A stretch of DNA of 64,000 nt from positions 5,580,001 to 5,644,000 of the forward strand of contig NZ_PJMQ01000001.1 of NCBI RefSeq assembly GCF_002846335.1. Reading direction: 5' to 3'. A model generated the notes under the pieces. The model was not told the DNA's origin. It saw nothing but the letters and a program-made list of their open reading frames with translations, and searched no databases. The DNA comes from Janthinobacterium sp. 61. Lineage in GTDB: Bacteria > Pseudomonadota > Gammaproteobacteria > Burkholderiales > Burkholderiaceae_D. Within the stretch, counting starts at the first letter, position 1, and the number at the start of each line of letters is the position of its first letter. Position numbers and translations under genes: made by a program. Positions 51,091 through 59,873 of this stretch are shown here, piece after piece.

Positions 51091-51705
51091 GTGTCAATTC
51101 CCATCGCCGCAAGCGGCAATTCCACCCCTTCCGTGACTTCCGTCAGTACCGGCGTTGCCGGCAAGGACGATAAAGTCCAGCAAAAGGACGGCGTCAAGAC
51201 TGAAATGAGCGTGAATGACCGCAGCAAGCTGCAGTTGAACGCCTCCATCATGCAGGCGTCGCTAAATGTCTCGATCGGTTCGGAAAACGAGCCGCTGGCG
51301 CTGCTGTACAAGACGGCCATCACGAATATCAATGAAGCGCTGAAGGGCCAGTACGGCGACGACGCCATCCAGAACGCAGCCTCGCAGGACAATAGCGCCG
51401 AGGCGACGGCAAGCCGCATTGTATCGCTGTCGACGGGGTTTTTTGACGCGTTCAAAAAACAGAACCCCGGCCTTGATGACGATACGGCCCTGACCAAGTT
51501 CATGGACACCATCAGCGGCGGCATGGAAAAAGGCTTCAAGGAAGCGCGCGACATTCTGGGTGGCTTGAAAGTGCTGAATGGCGATATCGCCGGCAATATC
51601 GACAAGACGTATGAACTGGTGCAAAAGGGCTATGCGGATTTCATCGCCGCGCACAGCAGCAAGAAGGATGAGACCGCCAAGCCGGCCGACAGCAAGGCCA
51701 GCTGA
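51091..51705 (+). CDS. DUF5610-domain protein
   Basis: A 204-residue protein read from the GTG at 51091, with a strong AAGGAGG seven bases upstream. The core (about 60-190, LLYKTAITNINEALKGQYGDDAI to LVQKGYADFIAA) fits DUF5610, a helical domain found in motility- and envelope-associated proteins. It has low-complexity Ser/Thr/Lys-rich ends and no signal peptide. Function is unknown. It is convergent with the GGDEF gene. An upstream ATG at 51055 is less likely because the Shine-Dalgarno sequence lies after it. Confidence 0.75.
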   Translation: MSIPIAASGNSTPSVTSVSTGVAGKDDKVQQKDGVKTEMSVNDRSKLQLNASIMQASLNVSIGSENEPLALLYKTAITNINEALKGQYGDDAIQNAASQDNSAEATASRIVSLSTGFFDAFKKQNPGLDDDTALTKFMDTISGGMEKGFKEARDILGGLKVLNGDIAGNIDKTYELVQKGYADFIAAHSSKKDETAKPADSKAS

Positions 51706-51811
51706 TCCTTATTACGCCGGAAGCGCCGGAGAAAATGTCCAGGGCGAGGCGCATTGCCGAAGGCAGTACGAATGTACGACGAGGCAATGCAACGACGCCA
51801 TGGGCTTTTTA

Positions 51812-52783
51812 TCAGGTGCTTACGCGGTTGCGCCCGCCGGCTTTGGCGCGGTACAGCGCCGCATCGGCCGCCGCGATCAACGCTTCGTCGTCCTGTTCCG
51901 CCTCCAGCCTGGCCACGCCGAACGAGCCCGTGATGTGCGGCAGCGCGCTGCGCATGTCGGCGAAGATGACGGCGTGCTCCATGCGCTCGCACAGGCGCTC
52001 GGCCACCCGCAAGGCGACGTGTTCGTTGGTATCTGGCAAGATCACCATCATTTCCTCGCCACCATAGCGCACGGCAAAATCCGTGGGCCTCAGGGCTGCG
52101 CCCAGCACTTGCGCGGCGATGCGCAGCGCCTGGTCGCCCGCCTGGTGGCCGTGCGTGTCGTTGAAGCGCTTGAAATGGTCGAGATCTATCATCACCAGCG
52201 ACAGCGGAGAGTTGCTGGCGTGAGCGGTGATGATCATGTTCGGCAGTAAATCGGTCAGCCAGGCGCGGTTGTACAAGCCCGTCAGGCTGTCGACCATAGA
52301 CAGCTGGCGGTAGAATTCGCCCAGTTTCTGGCGCCTGCGCAGCAGGGCATTGGCGGCGCGGATGCGGAAGGACAGCAAGCGCAGCAGGTTGCGCGCCAGA
52401 CCGTTCGATTGTTCGATCAATTCCCAGACGACGGCCGCGTCGATCACCAGCAAATCGGTTTCTTCCAGGGCAGAAATGGCGGCCAGGTTGCTTGCTTCAT
52501 CGAGCACCGATTGTTCGCCCACGCTTTCGCCGGGCAAGACCTTGCTGACGGTGCCGTCATCCATACCCGTGTGGGTGTCGGCCGCCACGGCTAGCGAGCC
52601 GCGCAGGACGATGTACAGGCTGGTGCCCTTGCTGTCGGCAATGGCTTCGCCCGCTTCGAGGCGCATGACGGGGCAGGGCGCCAGCATGGCGGCCGTCTGG
52701 CTATCCGCAGCATCGCAAAATAGCTGTAAATCGCCGATGTTGCAGCCTGAAGCGCCGAAGTTGCCGATATGTTCCACAATCAT
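51812..52783 (-). CDS. cNMP-binding/GGDEF diguanylate cyclase
   Basis: A 323-residue signalling protein. The N-terminal cyclic-nucleotide-binding-like domain (about 15-135) has LYIVLRGSLAV and LPGESVGEQSVLDEASNLAAISALEETDLLVI. The GGDEF domain (about 160-323) has DSLTGLYNRAWL, the active site R-Y-GGEEM (a GGEEL-type motif that is catalytically acceptable) and RPTD five residues upstream as an RxxD inhibitory site. It probably makes cyclic di-GMP in response to a ligand or phosphorylation state sensed by the N-terminus. The domain has no membrane segment. It stands alone. Confidence 0.88.
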   Translation of the reverse strand: MIVEHIGNFGASGCNIGDLQLFCDAADSQTAAMLAPCPVMRLEAGEAIADSKGTSLYIVLRGSLAVAADTHTGMDDGTVSKVLPGESVGEQSVLDEASNLAAISALEETDLLVIDAAVVWELIEQSNGLARNLLRLLSFRIRAANALLRRRQKLGEFYRQLSMVDSLTGLYNRAWLTDLLPNMIITAHASNSPLSLVMIDLDHFKRFNDTHGHQAGDQALRIAAQVLGAALRPTDFAVRYGGEEMMVILPDTNEHVALRVAERLCERMEHAVIFADMRSALPHITGSFGVARLEAEQDDEALIAAADAALYRAKAGGRNRVST

Positions 52784-53038
52784 ACTTTCAAAAAGCCGAC
52801 GCGCGCGAGCAGCGGGACGGTATCTTCATGATAGCGTAAAGCGGCCTTGGCTGTAACGGCAAAGGCTTGCTTGATGTCACTTACTGTGGGAAATACGACA
52901 ATTATTTCAATGTCGCGTTAATCAGCGGGAATGCTGATGGTTTTGGCATTGTTGTTGCCGCGCGCGAAAGGCGGGCCGGATGTGCAAAGGCAGCCTTGAA
53001 CGGCTGCCTTGGTCACTAGAGTACTGCGGTGGGTGGAG

Positions 53039-53416
53039 TTACTCGGCGGTTTCTTCCGCTTCGGCCGTATCGATCACGGCATTCTTGCCGGTGGCGTGGC
53101 GCTTGCTGTCTTGCAGGCGGCCCAGGGCGCTATCGATGGCACGTTTCAGCTTGTCGGTGGCGCCGGCCACGGATTGATGCACGGTGGCGTTCTGTTCGGT
53201 CACGGCAATCGGCTGATAGCCAGCAACGCGAGCTTCCATGACGCAGCGGATATCGTCGGCGCCGCCTTTCGGGCCGTTCGTATCGCTGATGTGGACTTCG
53301 ATGCGGGTCAGGTTGTCGCGGAAGCGGTTGAGTGCGCTTTCAAGTACGGATTGCACATGTTCGTTCAGTCCAGCGGTGTTGGCGATGGTGCTGTCGGTAT
53401 GAATATTGATTTGCAT
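53039..53416 (-). CDS. Ribosome hibernation/HPF-like protein (RaiA family)
   Basis: A 125-residue protein with the HPF/RaiA pattern: MQINIHTDSTIANTAGLNEHVQSVLESAL, then RIEVHISDTNG and DDIRCVMEARVAGYQPIAVTE. The C-terminal tail (RHATGKNAVIDTAEAEETAE) is flexible and acidic, unlike the long form of HPF. It probably binds ribosomes in stationary phase or stress. It is monocistronic. Upstream (53417-53645) I see no gene. Confidence 0.85.
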   Translation of the reverse strand: MQINIHTDSTIANTAGLNEHVQSVLESALNRFRDNLTRIEVHISDTNGPKGGADDIRCVMEARVAGYQPIAVTEQNATVHQSVAGATDKLKRAIDSALGRLQDSKRHATGKNAVIDTAEAEETAE

Positions 53417-53645
53417 ATGCTTACTCCTGTCAATTCAAAAAAAACCCATCTCAGGCGCCATGCACGGCAGCGGTCTATTCCACTGCGGGGGCGCGTCGGC
53501 GCCTGGTTCTTGCCTCATGCACTTGATCTCTGTGCATGACTTATCTTACTCCAGTTTCCACAATTTCAAGGGGTCTGCACGATTAAGATGCGCTTAACCC
53601 TTCAGCCAGATCAAGTTTCCTTGTGGAATCTTTTTGCCCTGCTGC

Positions 53646-54311
53646 TTATCCATTGATCAAGCCGGCGGCAATATTGATGGACAGTCCCAGCACGACCAGG
53701 TTGAAGAAAAAGCTCAGCACGGATTGCCCCAGCACGATCTGCCGCATCGATCGCGTCTGCACGCAAACGTCCGACGTTTGCACGGCCACGGCGATGGTGA
53801 AGGAGAAATACAAAAAATCCCAGTAATCGGGGTTTTGCTCGTCGTCGGGAAATTTCAGGGGACGTAGTGCGGGGTCGGCCTGGTAATACAGGTGGGCATA
53901 GTGAAAGCAGAACAGGGTGCCGACGAGAAACCAGGAGCCGACCAGCGTGAGGATCGTCAAGCCGTAATGCAGCGCGCGCTCGTCCGGCGCCATGTCTTTC
54001 ATCGACGACAGTTGCGAGACGATGGCCACCAGGCTCATCACGGAGGCGACGGACAGGGCCGACAGGACCGTGGCGGCCCGCTCATCCTGGCGCGCCGCCA
54101 TCACCTTCACCTTGTGATGGTTGGCGCGCATCATCATCCAGGCCATCGTCGCCAGGTAAAACCAGACGGCGACGTTCCACGCCGTCAGCAAACGCGTCAT
54201 CAGTTGCCAGGACGAGGGCAGCAACAGGCCGGCTGCCACGCCGATGGCCGTGGCCATGCTCAGGTGGGGGCGGCTGCGGATGAAGCTGCGCAAGGGAAAC
54301 GTGATTTTCAT
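53646..54311 (-). CDS. DUF1345-family membrane protein
   Basis: A 221-residue inner-membrane protein with four to five helices. The signature near the C-terminus (NPDYWDFLYFSFTIAVAVQTSDV) matches DUF1345, whose members are widespread in Proteobacteria and of unknown function. The segment resembles a K+-channel pore loop region (T-x-Q-T-S-D) by sequence only. It is cotranscribed at most with nothing, being separated by 38 bp from the MFS gene upstream, so cotranscription is possible. Confidence 0.8.
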   Translation of the reverse strand: MKITFPLRSFIRSRPHLSMATAIGVAAGLLLPSSWQLMTRLLTAWNVAVWFYLATMAWMMMRANHHKVKVMAARQDERAATVLSALSVASVMSLVAIVSQLSSMKDMAPDERALHYGLTILTLVGSWFLVGTLFCFHYAHLYYQADPALRPLKFPDDEQNPDYWDFLYFSFTIAVAVQTSDVCVQTRSMRQIVLGQSVLSFFFNLVVLGLSINIAAGLING

Positions 54312-54349
54312 GGTGCGAGTTGGTCAGTAGCGATAGCGCATCTTAGCGC

Positions 54350-55621
54350 TTAGTGTGCGCTCGCGGTCGCCGTTCTGGCAGCCGCTTCCTTTTCGTGGTG
54401 GGGGAAGCGGTCCATGCGTGACAGCACGGGGAACAGCACGGCCCAGATGCCCGTCACGGCCAGGGTGGCGGCGCCGCCGAAGAGCACGGCGCGCACCAGG
54501 CCGAACCAGCCAGCCGTCAGGCCCGATTCGAATTCGCCCAGCTCGTTCGAGGCGCCGATGAAGACGGCATTCACGGCGCTGACCCGGCCGCGGATCTCGT
54601 CAGGCGTCTCGAACTGCACCAGCAGGTGGCGGATGTAGACGCTGACCATGTCGCCGGCGCCCATCAGGAACAGTGCCGCCAGCGCCAGCGGGAAATAGCT
54701 GGTGCTGCCCAGCACCAGGGTGCCCAGGCCGAAGACGGCCACGCCGCCGAACATCCAGGCGCCCACGCGGCGCGTGATGGGAAAGATGGCCAGCGCGATC
54801 GAGCACAGGGCGGCGCCGGCGCCCGGTGCCGTGCGCAGCAGGCCCAGGCCGCTGGGGCCGATATGCAGCACGTCATGCGCGAGCGCCGGCAGCAGGGCCG
54901 TGGCGCCGCCGAACAGCACGGCGAACAGGTCAAGTGAAATGGCGCCCAGCACGATGGGTTTCGACCAGACGAAGCGCAAGCCTTCGAGCAGGGTATGCCA
55001 GCTGACGGGTTCGCGCTTCACCACTTGCGGCGCCGGCGTGGTGGCGCGCATCAGCAAGACGGATACCACCAGCAGCGCGGACGAGATCAAATACACCACC
55101 TTGGGGCCGAAGTAATACAGCAAGCCGCCCAGGGTGGGGCCCAGGATGATGGCCACGTGCGAGCTCGATGAGCTGAGCGCGACGGCGCGGCTGAAGTGCT
55201 GCGTGGGCACCATGTTTACCAGCACGGCTTGCGTGGCCGGCATCATGAAGGCGCGCGCGCTGCCGAACAGCACCAGCACGGCAAACACGGGCCAGACGAT
55301 GGAGAGTCCACTCAGCGTAAAGGCCAGCAGGGCCAGCGCGCAAGCGAGCTGCGCCGCCAGGCACCAGGCGATGATGTTGCGGCGGTTGTAGCGGTCGGCG
55401 ACATGGCCGGCCGGCAGGATCAGCACGAGGAAGGGGGCGAACTGCGCCAGGCCGATCAGGCCAAGGTCGAACAGGCTGCCCGTGATCTGGTACACCTGCC
55501 AGCCGATGGCCACGCTTTGCATCTGCACGGCCACCGTGCCCAGTACGCGGGCGGACAGGTAAAAGGCGAAATTGCGGTGACGCAAGATACTGAAGCCGTT
55601 GCCGGCGGACGCGAGGGACAT
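54350..55621 (-). CDS. MFS exporter (EntS-like)
   Basis: A 423-residue inner-membrane protein started at the ATG at 55621 (MSLASAGNGFSILRHRNF). It has 12 predicted helices, with the loop VADRYNRRNIIAWCLAAQ and a conserved GASNELGEFESGLTAGWFGLVRAVLFGG near the C-terminus, a block typical of the enterobactin-exporter-like MFS group. The substrate is unknown. The stop and the DUF1345 start are 38 bp apart. The upstream frame to 55756 is Ser/Pro-rich and overlaps the reductase gene's end. Confidence 0.85.
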   Translation of the reverse strand: MSLASAGNGFSILRHRNFAFYLSARVLGTVAVQMQSVAIGWQVYQITGSLFDLGLIGLAQFAPFLVLILPAGHVADRYNRRNIIAWCLAAQLACALALLAFTLSGLSIVWPVFAVLVLFGSARAFMMPATQAVLVNMVPTQHFSRAVALSSSSSHVAIILGPTLGGLLYYFGPKVVYLISSALLVVSVLLMRATTPAPQVVKREPVSWHTLLEGLRFVWSKPIVLGAISLDLFAVLFGGATALLPALAHDVLHIGPSGLGLLRTAPGAGAALCSIALAIFPITRRVGAWMFGGVAVFGLGTLVLGSTSYFPLALAALFLMGAGDMVSVYIRHLLVQFETPDEIRGRVSAVNAVFIGASNELGEFESGLTAGWFGLVRAVLFGGAATLAVTGIWAVLFPVLSRMDRFPHHEKEAAARTATASAH

Positions 55622-55689
55622 GAGATTTCCAGGGAGCAGCGGGGAGGGGGCAGCGGATGCCGCACCAGCAGCCCCCGCTGTCTGGATGC

Positions 55690-56715
55690 CTACTTGGCCA
55701 GGTCGGCTTCGGTGGTGAAGGCGTCCGCGTAGAACTCGTCGGCTGGAAGTTGACACAATTGCACGAAATCGCGGTTGGCCGACTCCACGACGATCGGTGC
55801 ACCGCAGGCATACACCTGGTAAGCGGACATATCTGGCAGGTCGGCCATGACGGCCTGGTGCACGAAGCCCGTGCGGCCGCTCCAGGCGTCTTCCGGCAAC
55901 GCGTCCGATACGACAGGCACATACGTAAATTGCGGCAGGTCAGCGGCCCACTGGCGGCACAGCGCATCCATGTACAGGTCGTGCGGGCGGCGCGCGCCCC
56001 AGTACAGGGTGATCGGGCGCGGGGATTGCTCGTTGATCATGTGTTCGACGATGGCTTTCAACGGGGCAAAACCCGTGCCCGAGGCCAGCAGCACGACGGG
56101 CTTGTCGCTGTCTTCGCGCAGGAAGAAGGTGCCCATCGGACCTTCGAAGCGCAGGATGTCGCGCTCTTTCATGCTGCCGAACACCTGGTCGGTGAACAGC
56201 CCGCCCGGCATGTGGCGGATGTGCAGGCTCACGGGGCCACCGTCGACGGGCGCACTGGCCATGCTGTAGCTGCGGCGCTTGTTGTCGCGCAGCATGATTT
56301 CGATATACTGGCCGGCGCGGTAGTGCAGGCGCTCGCTGGCCGGCAATTGCAGGGTCAGCACAACGACGTCAGGCGCGACTTTGTCGATGGTGGTCACGCG
56401 CGACGGCATTTTCTTGATCGGATAGTCGCTGCTGCCTGCCACTTCGCGCGCCTGCACCACCAGGTCGCCCTGGGGCACGGCGCAGCACAGCAGCGAGTAG
56501 CCGGCGGCCGCTTCATCTTCCGTCAGGGAGCGGGCCTGGTAAGGCTTATGCTGTACATTGCCGGACACGATCTTGCCCTTGCAGGAACTGCAGGCGCCGC
56601 TCTTGCAGCTATACGGCAAGCCCACGCCGGCGCGGATCGCTGCCGACAGAACGGTTTCGTCCGCTTCACAGCTGAATTGGTGGCCGCTGGGCTGAACAGT
56701 AATTTGAAAAGTCAT
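55690..56715 (-). CDS. CDP-6-deoxy-3,4-glucoseen reductase-like oxidoreductase
   Basis: A 341-residue flavoprotein. The N-terminal plant-type [2Fe-2S] domain has C37, C42, C45 (YSCKSGACSSCKG) and the fourth Cys near residue 77 (LLCCAVPQG). Then come an FAD-binding domain (RSYSMASAP, near 155) and an NAD-binding domain (LLASGTGFAPLKAIVEHM, GARRPHDLYM). This order (ferredoxin, FAD, NAD) is shared with AscD-like reductases and with aromatic-oxygenase reductases. Burkholderiales carry it beside the epimerase gene, which is divergent here by 12 bp. The electron acceptor is unknown. Confidence 0.88.
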   Translation of the reverse strand: MTFQITVQPSGHQFSCEADETVLSAAIRAGVGLPYSCKSGACSSCKGKIVSGNVQHKPYQARSLTEDEAAAGYSLLCCAVPQGDLVVQAREVAGSSDYPIKKMPSRVTTIDKVAPDVVVLTLQLPASERLHYRAGQYIEIMLRDNKRRSYSMASAPVDGGPVSLHIRHMPGGLFTDQVFGSMKERDILRFEGPMGTFFLREDSDKPVVLLASGTGFAPLKAIVEHMINEQSPRPITLYWGARRPHDLYMDALCRQWAADLPQFTYVPVVSDALPEDAWSGRTGFVHQAVMADLPDMSAYQVYACGAPIVVESANRDFVQLCQLPADEFYADAFTTEADLAK

Positions 56716-56727
56716 ACAATCCTTGAG

Positions 56728-57645
56728 ATGAAAAATATGTTAATGCACTCTTTGCGCAAGCCGGTGGGTTTGCCGCGCCTGCTGATCCTGGGCTGCGGCG
56801 ACGTCGGCATGCGTCTGCTGCCCCTGCTGCGCGCGCGTTTTCGCGTCTTCGCCGTCACCAGCCAGCCGGCGCGTTGCGCGCAGCTGCGGGCGGCCGGCGC
56901 CGTGCCCATCGTGGCCAACCTCGACGACCGCGCCAGTCTGAAGCGGCTGGCGGGACTGGCGAGTATGGTCGTGCATCTGGCACCGCCCCTGTCGTCGGGC
57001 TTGCTGGACCTGCGCACGCGCAATCTGGTCGCCATTTTACCCGAGCATGCCCGCATGGTGTATGTGAGTACCAGCGGCGTGTATGGCGATTGCGCCGGCG
57101 CCTGGGTCGATGAGACGCGGTCGACAGCGCCGGCGAATGCGCGGGCGAAGCGGCGCGTGGATGCGGAGCAGGTCTTGCGTGGCTGGGGCGCGCGCCGCGG
57201 CGCCAGCGTGGCCATCCTGCGCGTGCCGGGCATTTATGCGCACGACCGTCTGCCACTGAAGCGCCTGCGCGAAGGCACGCCGGCTCTGGCCGCTGGCGAC
57301 GACGTGTACACCAACCATATCCATGCCGATGACCTGGCGCGCATCATCGAACGGGCCTTGTGGCGGGGCAAGCCGGGACGCGTGTATCACGCCAGCGATG
57401 ACAGCGAACTCAAGATGGCGGACTATTTCGATGCCGTGGCCGATACGTTCGGCTTGCCGCGCCCGCCGCGCCTGCCGCGTGCCGAGTTGCAGCAAGTGGT
57501 CACGCCGATGCTGCTGTCGTTCATGTCCGAATCGCGCCGGCTGCACAATACGCGTCTCAAGCGCGAGCTGGGTGTGTGCCTGCGCTACGCGCGCGTGGCC
57601 GATGCCTTGCAGTCGCTGTCCGACGATGTGGCCGGCATCGGGTAA
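56728..57645 (+). CDS. NAD-dependent epimerase/dehydratase-like (SDR extended) protein
   Basis: A 305-residue Rossmann protein with the cofactor motif LILGCGDVGMRLL near residues 19-31 and VHLAPPLSSG, MVYVSTSGVYGDCAG after strand 5. Motif GVYG lacks the full YxxxK (RAKRRVDAE follows), so the family is YeeZ-like. The function is unknown. It shares a 12-bp divergent gap with the reductase gene. I chose the ATG at 56728, but ATG codons at 56737 and 56743 are also possible. Confidence 0.8.
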   Translation: MKNMLMHSLRKPVGLPRLLILGCGDVGMRLLPLLRARFRVFAVTSQPARCAQLRAAGAVPIVANLDDRASLKRLAGLASMVVHLAPPLSSGLLDLRTRNLVAILPEHARMVYVSTSGVYGDCAGAWVDETRSTAPANARAKRRVDAEQVLRGWGARRGASVAILRVPGIYAHDRLPLKRLREGTPALAAGDDVYTNHIHADDLARIIERALWRGKPGRVYHASDDSELKMADYFDAVADTFGLPRPPRLPRAELQQVVTPMLLSFMSESRRLHNTRLKRELGVCLRYARVADALQSLSDDVAGIG

Positions 57646-57728
57646 AATGGCCGGTTATCTGCGCACTTTGCTGGGCCGGCGCGCAGCGCGCCGTTGCGGC
57701 GGTGCGCCATTCACTTAAGGACTACAGC

Positions 57729-57989
57729 ATGAGCACCCTCACTTACGAAGAATACCTGGACGAGGTCACCACCGTCCTGACGGAACTGTACGACCTCGAC
57801 GACGATGCCGCCATCAAGCTGGTCGTGGCGGCGCAGGATGCCGAATTTTTTGTTCCGCACGATGCGCATGAGGAAATGCGTACCGCCGAGCAAGCCAAGA
57901 AAGATGCGGTCACCCTGTTCGAGCGCAAGCAGAATCGCCAGCAAACGCAGGAAAAACAGCAACAGCGCGTGCGCCAGCAAAAGAAATAA
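57729..57989 (+). CDS. Hypothetical small helical protein with basic tail
   Basis: An 86-residue protein: an acidic helical half (YEEYLDEVTTVLTELYDLDDDAAIKLV) and a basic, Gln-rich tail (NRQQTQEKQQQRVRQQKK). The start follows AAGGACTACAGC. No family recognised. It stands 83 bp after the epimerase-like gene. Confidence 0.6.
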   Translation: MSTLTYEEYLDEVTTVLTELYDLDDDAAIKLVVAAQDAEFFVPHDAHEEMRTAEQAKKDAVTLFERKQNRQQTQEKQQQRVRQQKK

Positions 57990-58187
57990 GGGCGGACCAT
58001 CGGCTGCCTGGCCGCTGGCGCAGGGAACAGTGCGGGCTTCGGCGCAATGCCGGGGCTTGGCCATTTGATGCAGCGCAAGGGCATCATGGCGAACTGGCGA
58101 TATGCTGAGCAAAGTCGTCACGCGTCCAGGTTATTTGTGGTGGGTTCTACGCAGCGCGACGCTGTTACCCGTCAGTAGGAGCGAGCC

Positions 58188-58457
58188 ATGCGAACTGCGA
58201 GTTACCCCAGCAAGGAACAAGTACGCGCCTACATGCGCGGTCGCGAACATGCGCTGCGGCCACCGCCACCGCCCGATGAAATTCGCCGGCAACTGGCCTG
58301 GTGCCGCATGGATGCCTTCCCGGGCGCCTGTTTGCTGGCCATGCCGGTCGACGTGGCCGCGCACAGCTGGGTTTTATCGGCCGACATGGCCCGCCTGAGC
58401 ACCCTCATGGCCATAGCTTGGCTCATGCACAGCGGTGTTCCTCATCGTAAAAATTGA
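58188..58457 (+). CDS. Hypothetical small protein
   Basis: An 89-residue protein beginning MRTASYPSKEQVRAYM. A basic N-terminus with a Pro run (ALRPPPPPDEIRRQL) is followed by a more hydrophobic C-terminus (MARLSTLMAIAWLMHSG). Start is preceded by AGGAGCGAGCC. No homologue recognised, and gene status is moderately supported by the ribosome site. Confidence 0.5.
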   Translation: MRTASYPSKEQVRAYMRGREHALRPPPPPDEIRRQLAWCRMDAFPGACLLAMPVDVAAHSWVLSADMARLSTLMAIAWLMHSGVPHRKN

Positions 58458-58699
58458 TGACTTGCAGCAAATTTTTCCGATTTGAGTTATCCTCTAGCAC
58501 ATTCCAAGTGCGTCAATTCTCTTCAATTATCACAATTTTGCTTTAAGTTACGCAAAAATCAACAATAGCGTGTATTATATTGTTTGTGGCTTAAAAGCCG
58601 CATAAGTGATGGCGCTTTTTAGTGTGTTTACCCTGAATTATTGCAGAAGAGACATTCGGTTTCTTTATGCATTAATACAACAAGTACGGATTTTTGATC

Positions 58700-58939
58700 A
58701 TGTCTCTCAAACAAATTACTTCTTTGCCTACCTACAACCCGAATCGCGTCCTCGATGCGATCATCGACAAGCTGCAACTGAAAAACGATGCCGCCTTGTC
58801 GCGAGCTCTGGAAGTGGCGCCACCTGTTATCAGCAAGATTCGTCACAACACCTTGCCGATCGGCGCCACTATCCTCATCCGCATGCATGAAATCAGCGAT
58901 TTCAGCATTCGTGAACTGCGCGAGTTGATGGCTGCCTAA
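58700..58939 (+). CDS. Small XRE-like DNA-binding protein
   Basis: A 79-residue protein (start ATG at 58700 inside a TTG frame at 58694). The segment RVLDAIIDKLQLKNDAALSRALEVAPPVISKIRHNTLPIGATILIRM has the helix-turn-helix arrangement of XRE/Cro relatives. It ends IRELRELMAA. It may regulate genes in response to an unknown signal. Upstream 58460-58699 is AT-rich and probably carries its promoter, including a TATTAT box near 58575. Such small proteins often occur in Oxalobacteraceae. Confidence 0.65.
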   Translation: MSLKQITSLPTYNPNRVLDAIIDKLQLKNDAALSRALEVAPPVISKIRHNTLPIGATILIRMHEISDFSIRELRELMAA

Positions 58940-59026
58940 GAGCGCCTGACAGACGGTAAACTGAGAGGTGCCGTCTGCGTAAGTCAGGCTTGCCGCGTGC
59001 GGCAGCCACAGCTGTTGTCTGCTTTT

Positions 59027-59686
59027 CTAATGCGGGTCGCGGTTCAGTACCGGACGATCGACATAGAAACGCCCCCTTTCCAGGCCAGTGGTGGACGACT
59101 TGACCACCGCTGCGGTCAGTGAGGCGGGCGCGCTGGAAAATGCGGTGTTGGCAGCCCCGGTCGCGCGGCCCGAATACGCCGTCGCCTGCACCGCCGCACT
59201 GGAAAACGCCGTTTGCACGGCCCGGCCCGAGTAGGCTGTCGCCTGCACTGCCGCACTGGAAAACGCCGCTTGCACGGCCCGTCCCGAATACGCCGTTTCT
59301 GCGCGGATATAATCTTCCCCGAACGTTTGCTCATACAGCTGCTTCATGCGCTCGCCCACGCGCTGGTGCGCCGCTTCGTCATCTTCGCCGCGCAAGCCGA
59401 TGTACGGAAAGTGATGCAGGAAATAACCGAAGACCTGTTCGCAGTCCGCTGCATATTTCAGCGTGTCGAGGATGTGGTAATGCCAGAAGGTATCGACGTC
59501 CATCAGCGGCGCCGTTTCTTCTTCCGGAAACTGTTTCATCAGGATCAGGAAGCGCCGGTATTCGAACTCCACCGCATTCGCCTTCTCCAGGCTCCATCCT
59601 TCGCCTGACTCCCTGTGCATCAGCTTGACTTTGATCGCGTCCAAATTCAAATCAGCAATTGCCTTGAAACTGTCGTTCGTATCCAT
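59027..59686 (-). CDS. Glycine-rich-domain (DUF1399-like) protein with C-terminal repeats
   Basis: A 219-residue protein started at the ATG at 59686 (MDTNDSFKAIADLNLDAIK). The N-terminal part has LMDVDTFWHYHILDTLKYAADCEQVFGYFLHHFPYIGLRG, the signature of glycine-rich-domain-like proteins of this group. The C-terminus carries a 19-residue tandem repeat starting TAYSGRAVQ and followed by (A/T)AFSSAAVQA, encoded by 57-bp DNA units. The repeats give a flexible, small-residue-rich tail that may be surface-exposed or variable. The start avoids a longer frame to 59761. Confidence 0.8.
   Translation of the reverse strand: MDTNDSFKAIADLNLDAIKVKLMHRESGEGWSLEKANAVEFEYRRFLILMKQFPEEETAPLMDVDTFWHYHILDTLKYAADCEQVFGYFLHHFPYIGLRGEDDEAAHQRVGERMKQLYEQTFGEDYIRAETAYSGRAVQAAFSSAAVQATAYSGRAVQTAFSSAAVQATAYSGRATGAANTAFSSAPASLTAAVVKSSTTGLERGRFYVDRPVLNRDPH
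59166..59298. repeat. 57-bp minisatellite inside the DUF1399-like gene
   Basis: Units at 59166-59222 and 59223-59279 are near-identical, and a third starts at 59280 and continues to about 59298. A diverged further unit lies at 59120-59165. The frame is preserved (57 = 19 codons). Confidence 0.85.
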
Positions 59687-59873
59687 GAATGTCCTTTGGT
59701 AAAGAGCGTTGTGGGAAATACGGTGCAACAAGGGAGAGTGGTGGGTGTGTCCTCCTTGCAAGTAGTCGAGGAATGCCTGGTCCCTGGCGGGCAGGTGCCA
59801 AGTTGTTCTACATCAATATTGCATTTAATGACAAAATACGCAAGCTGAGCTTGCTTCATGCGGGACGTGCCTG

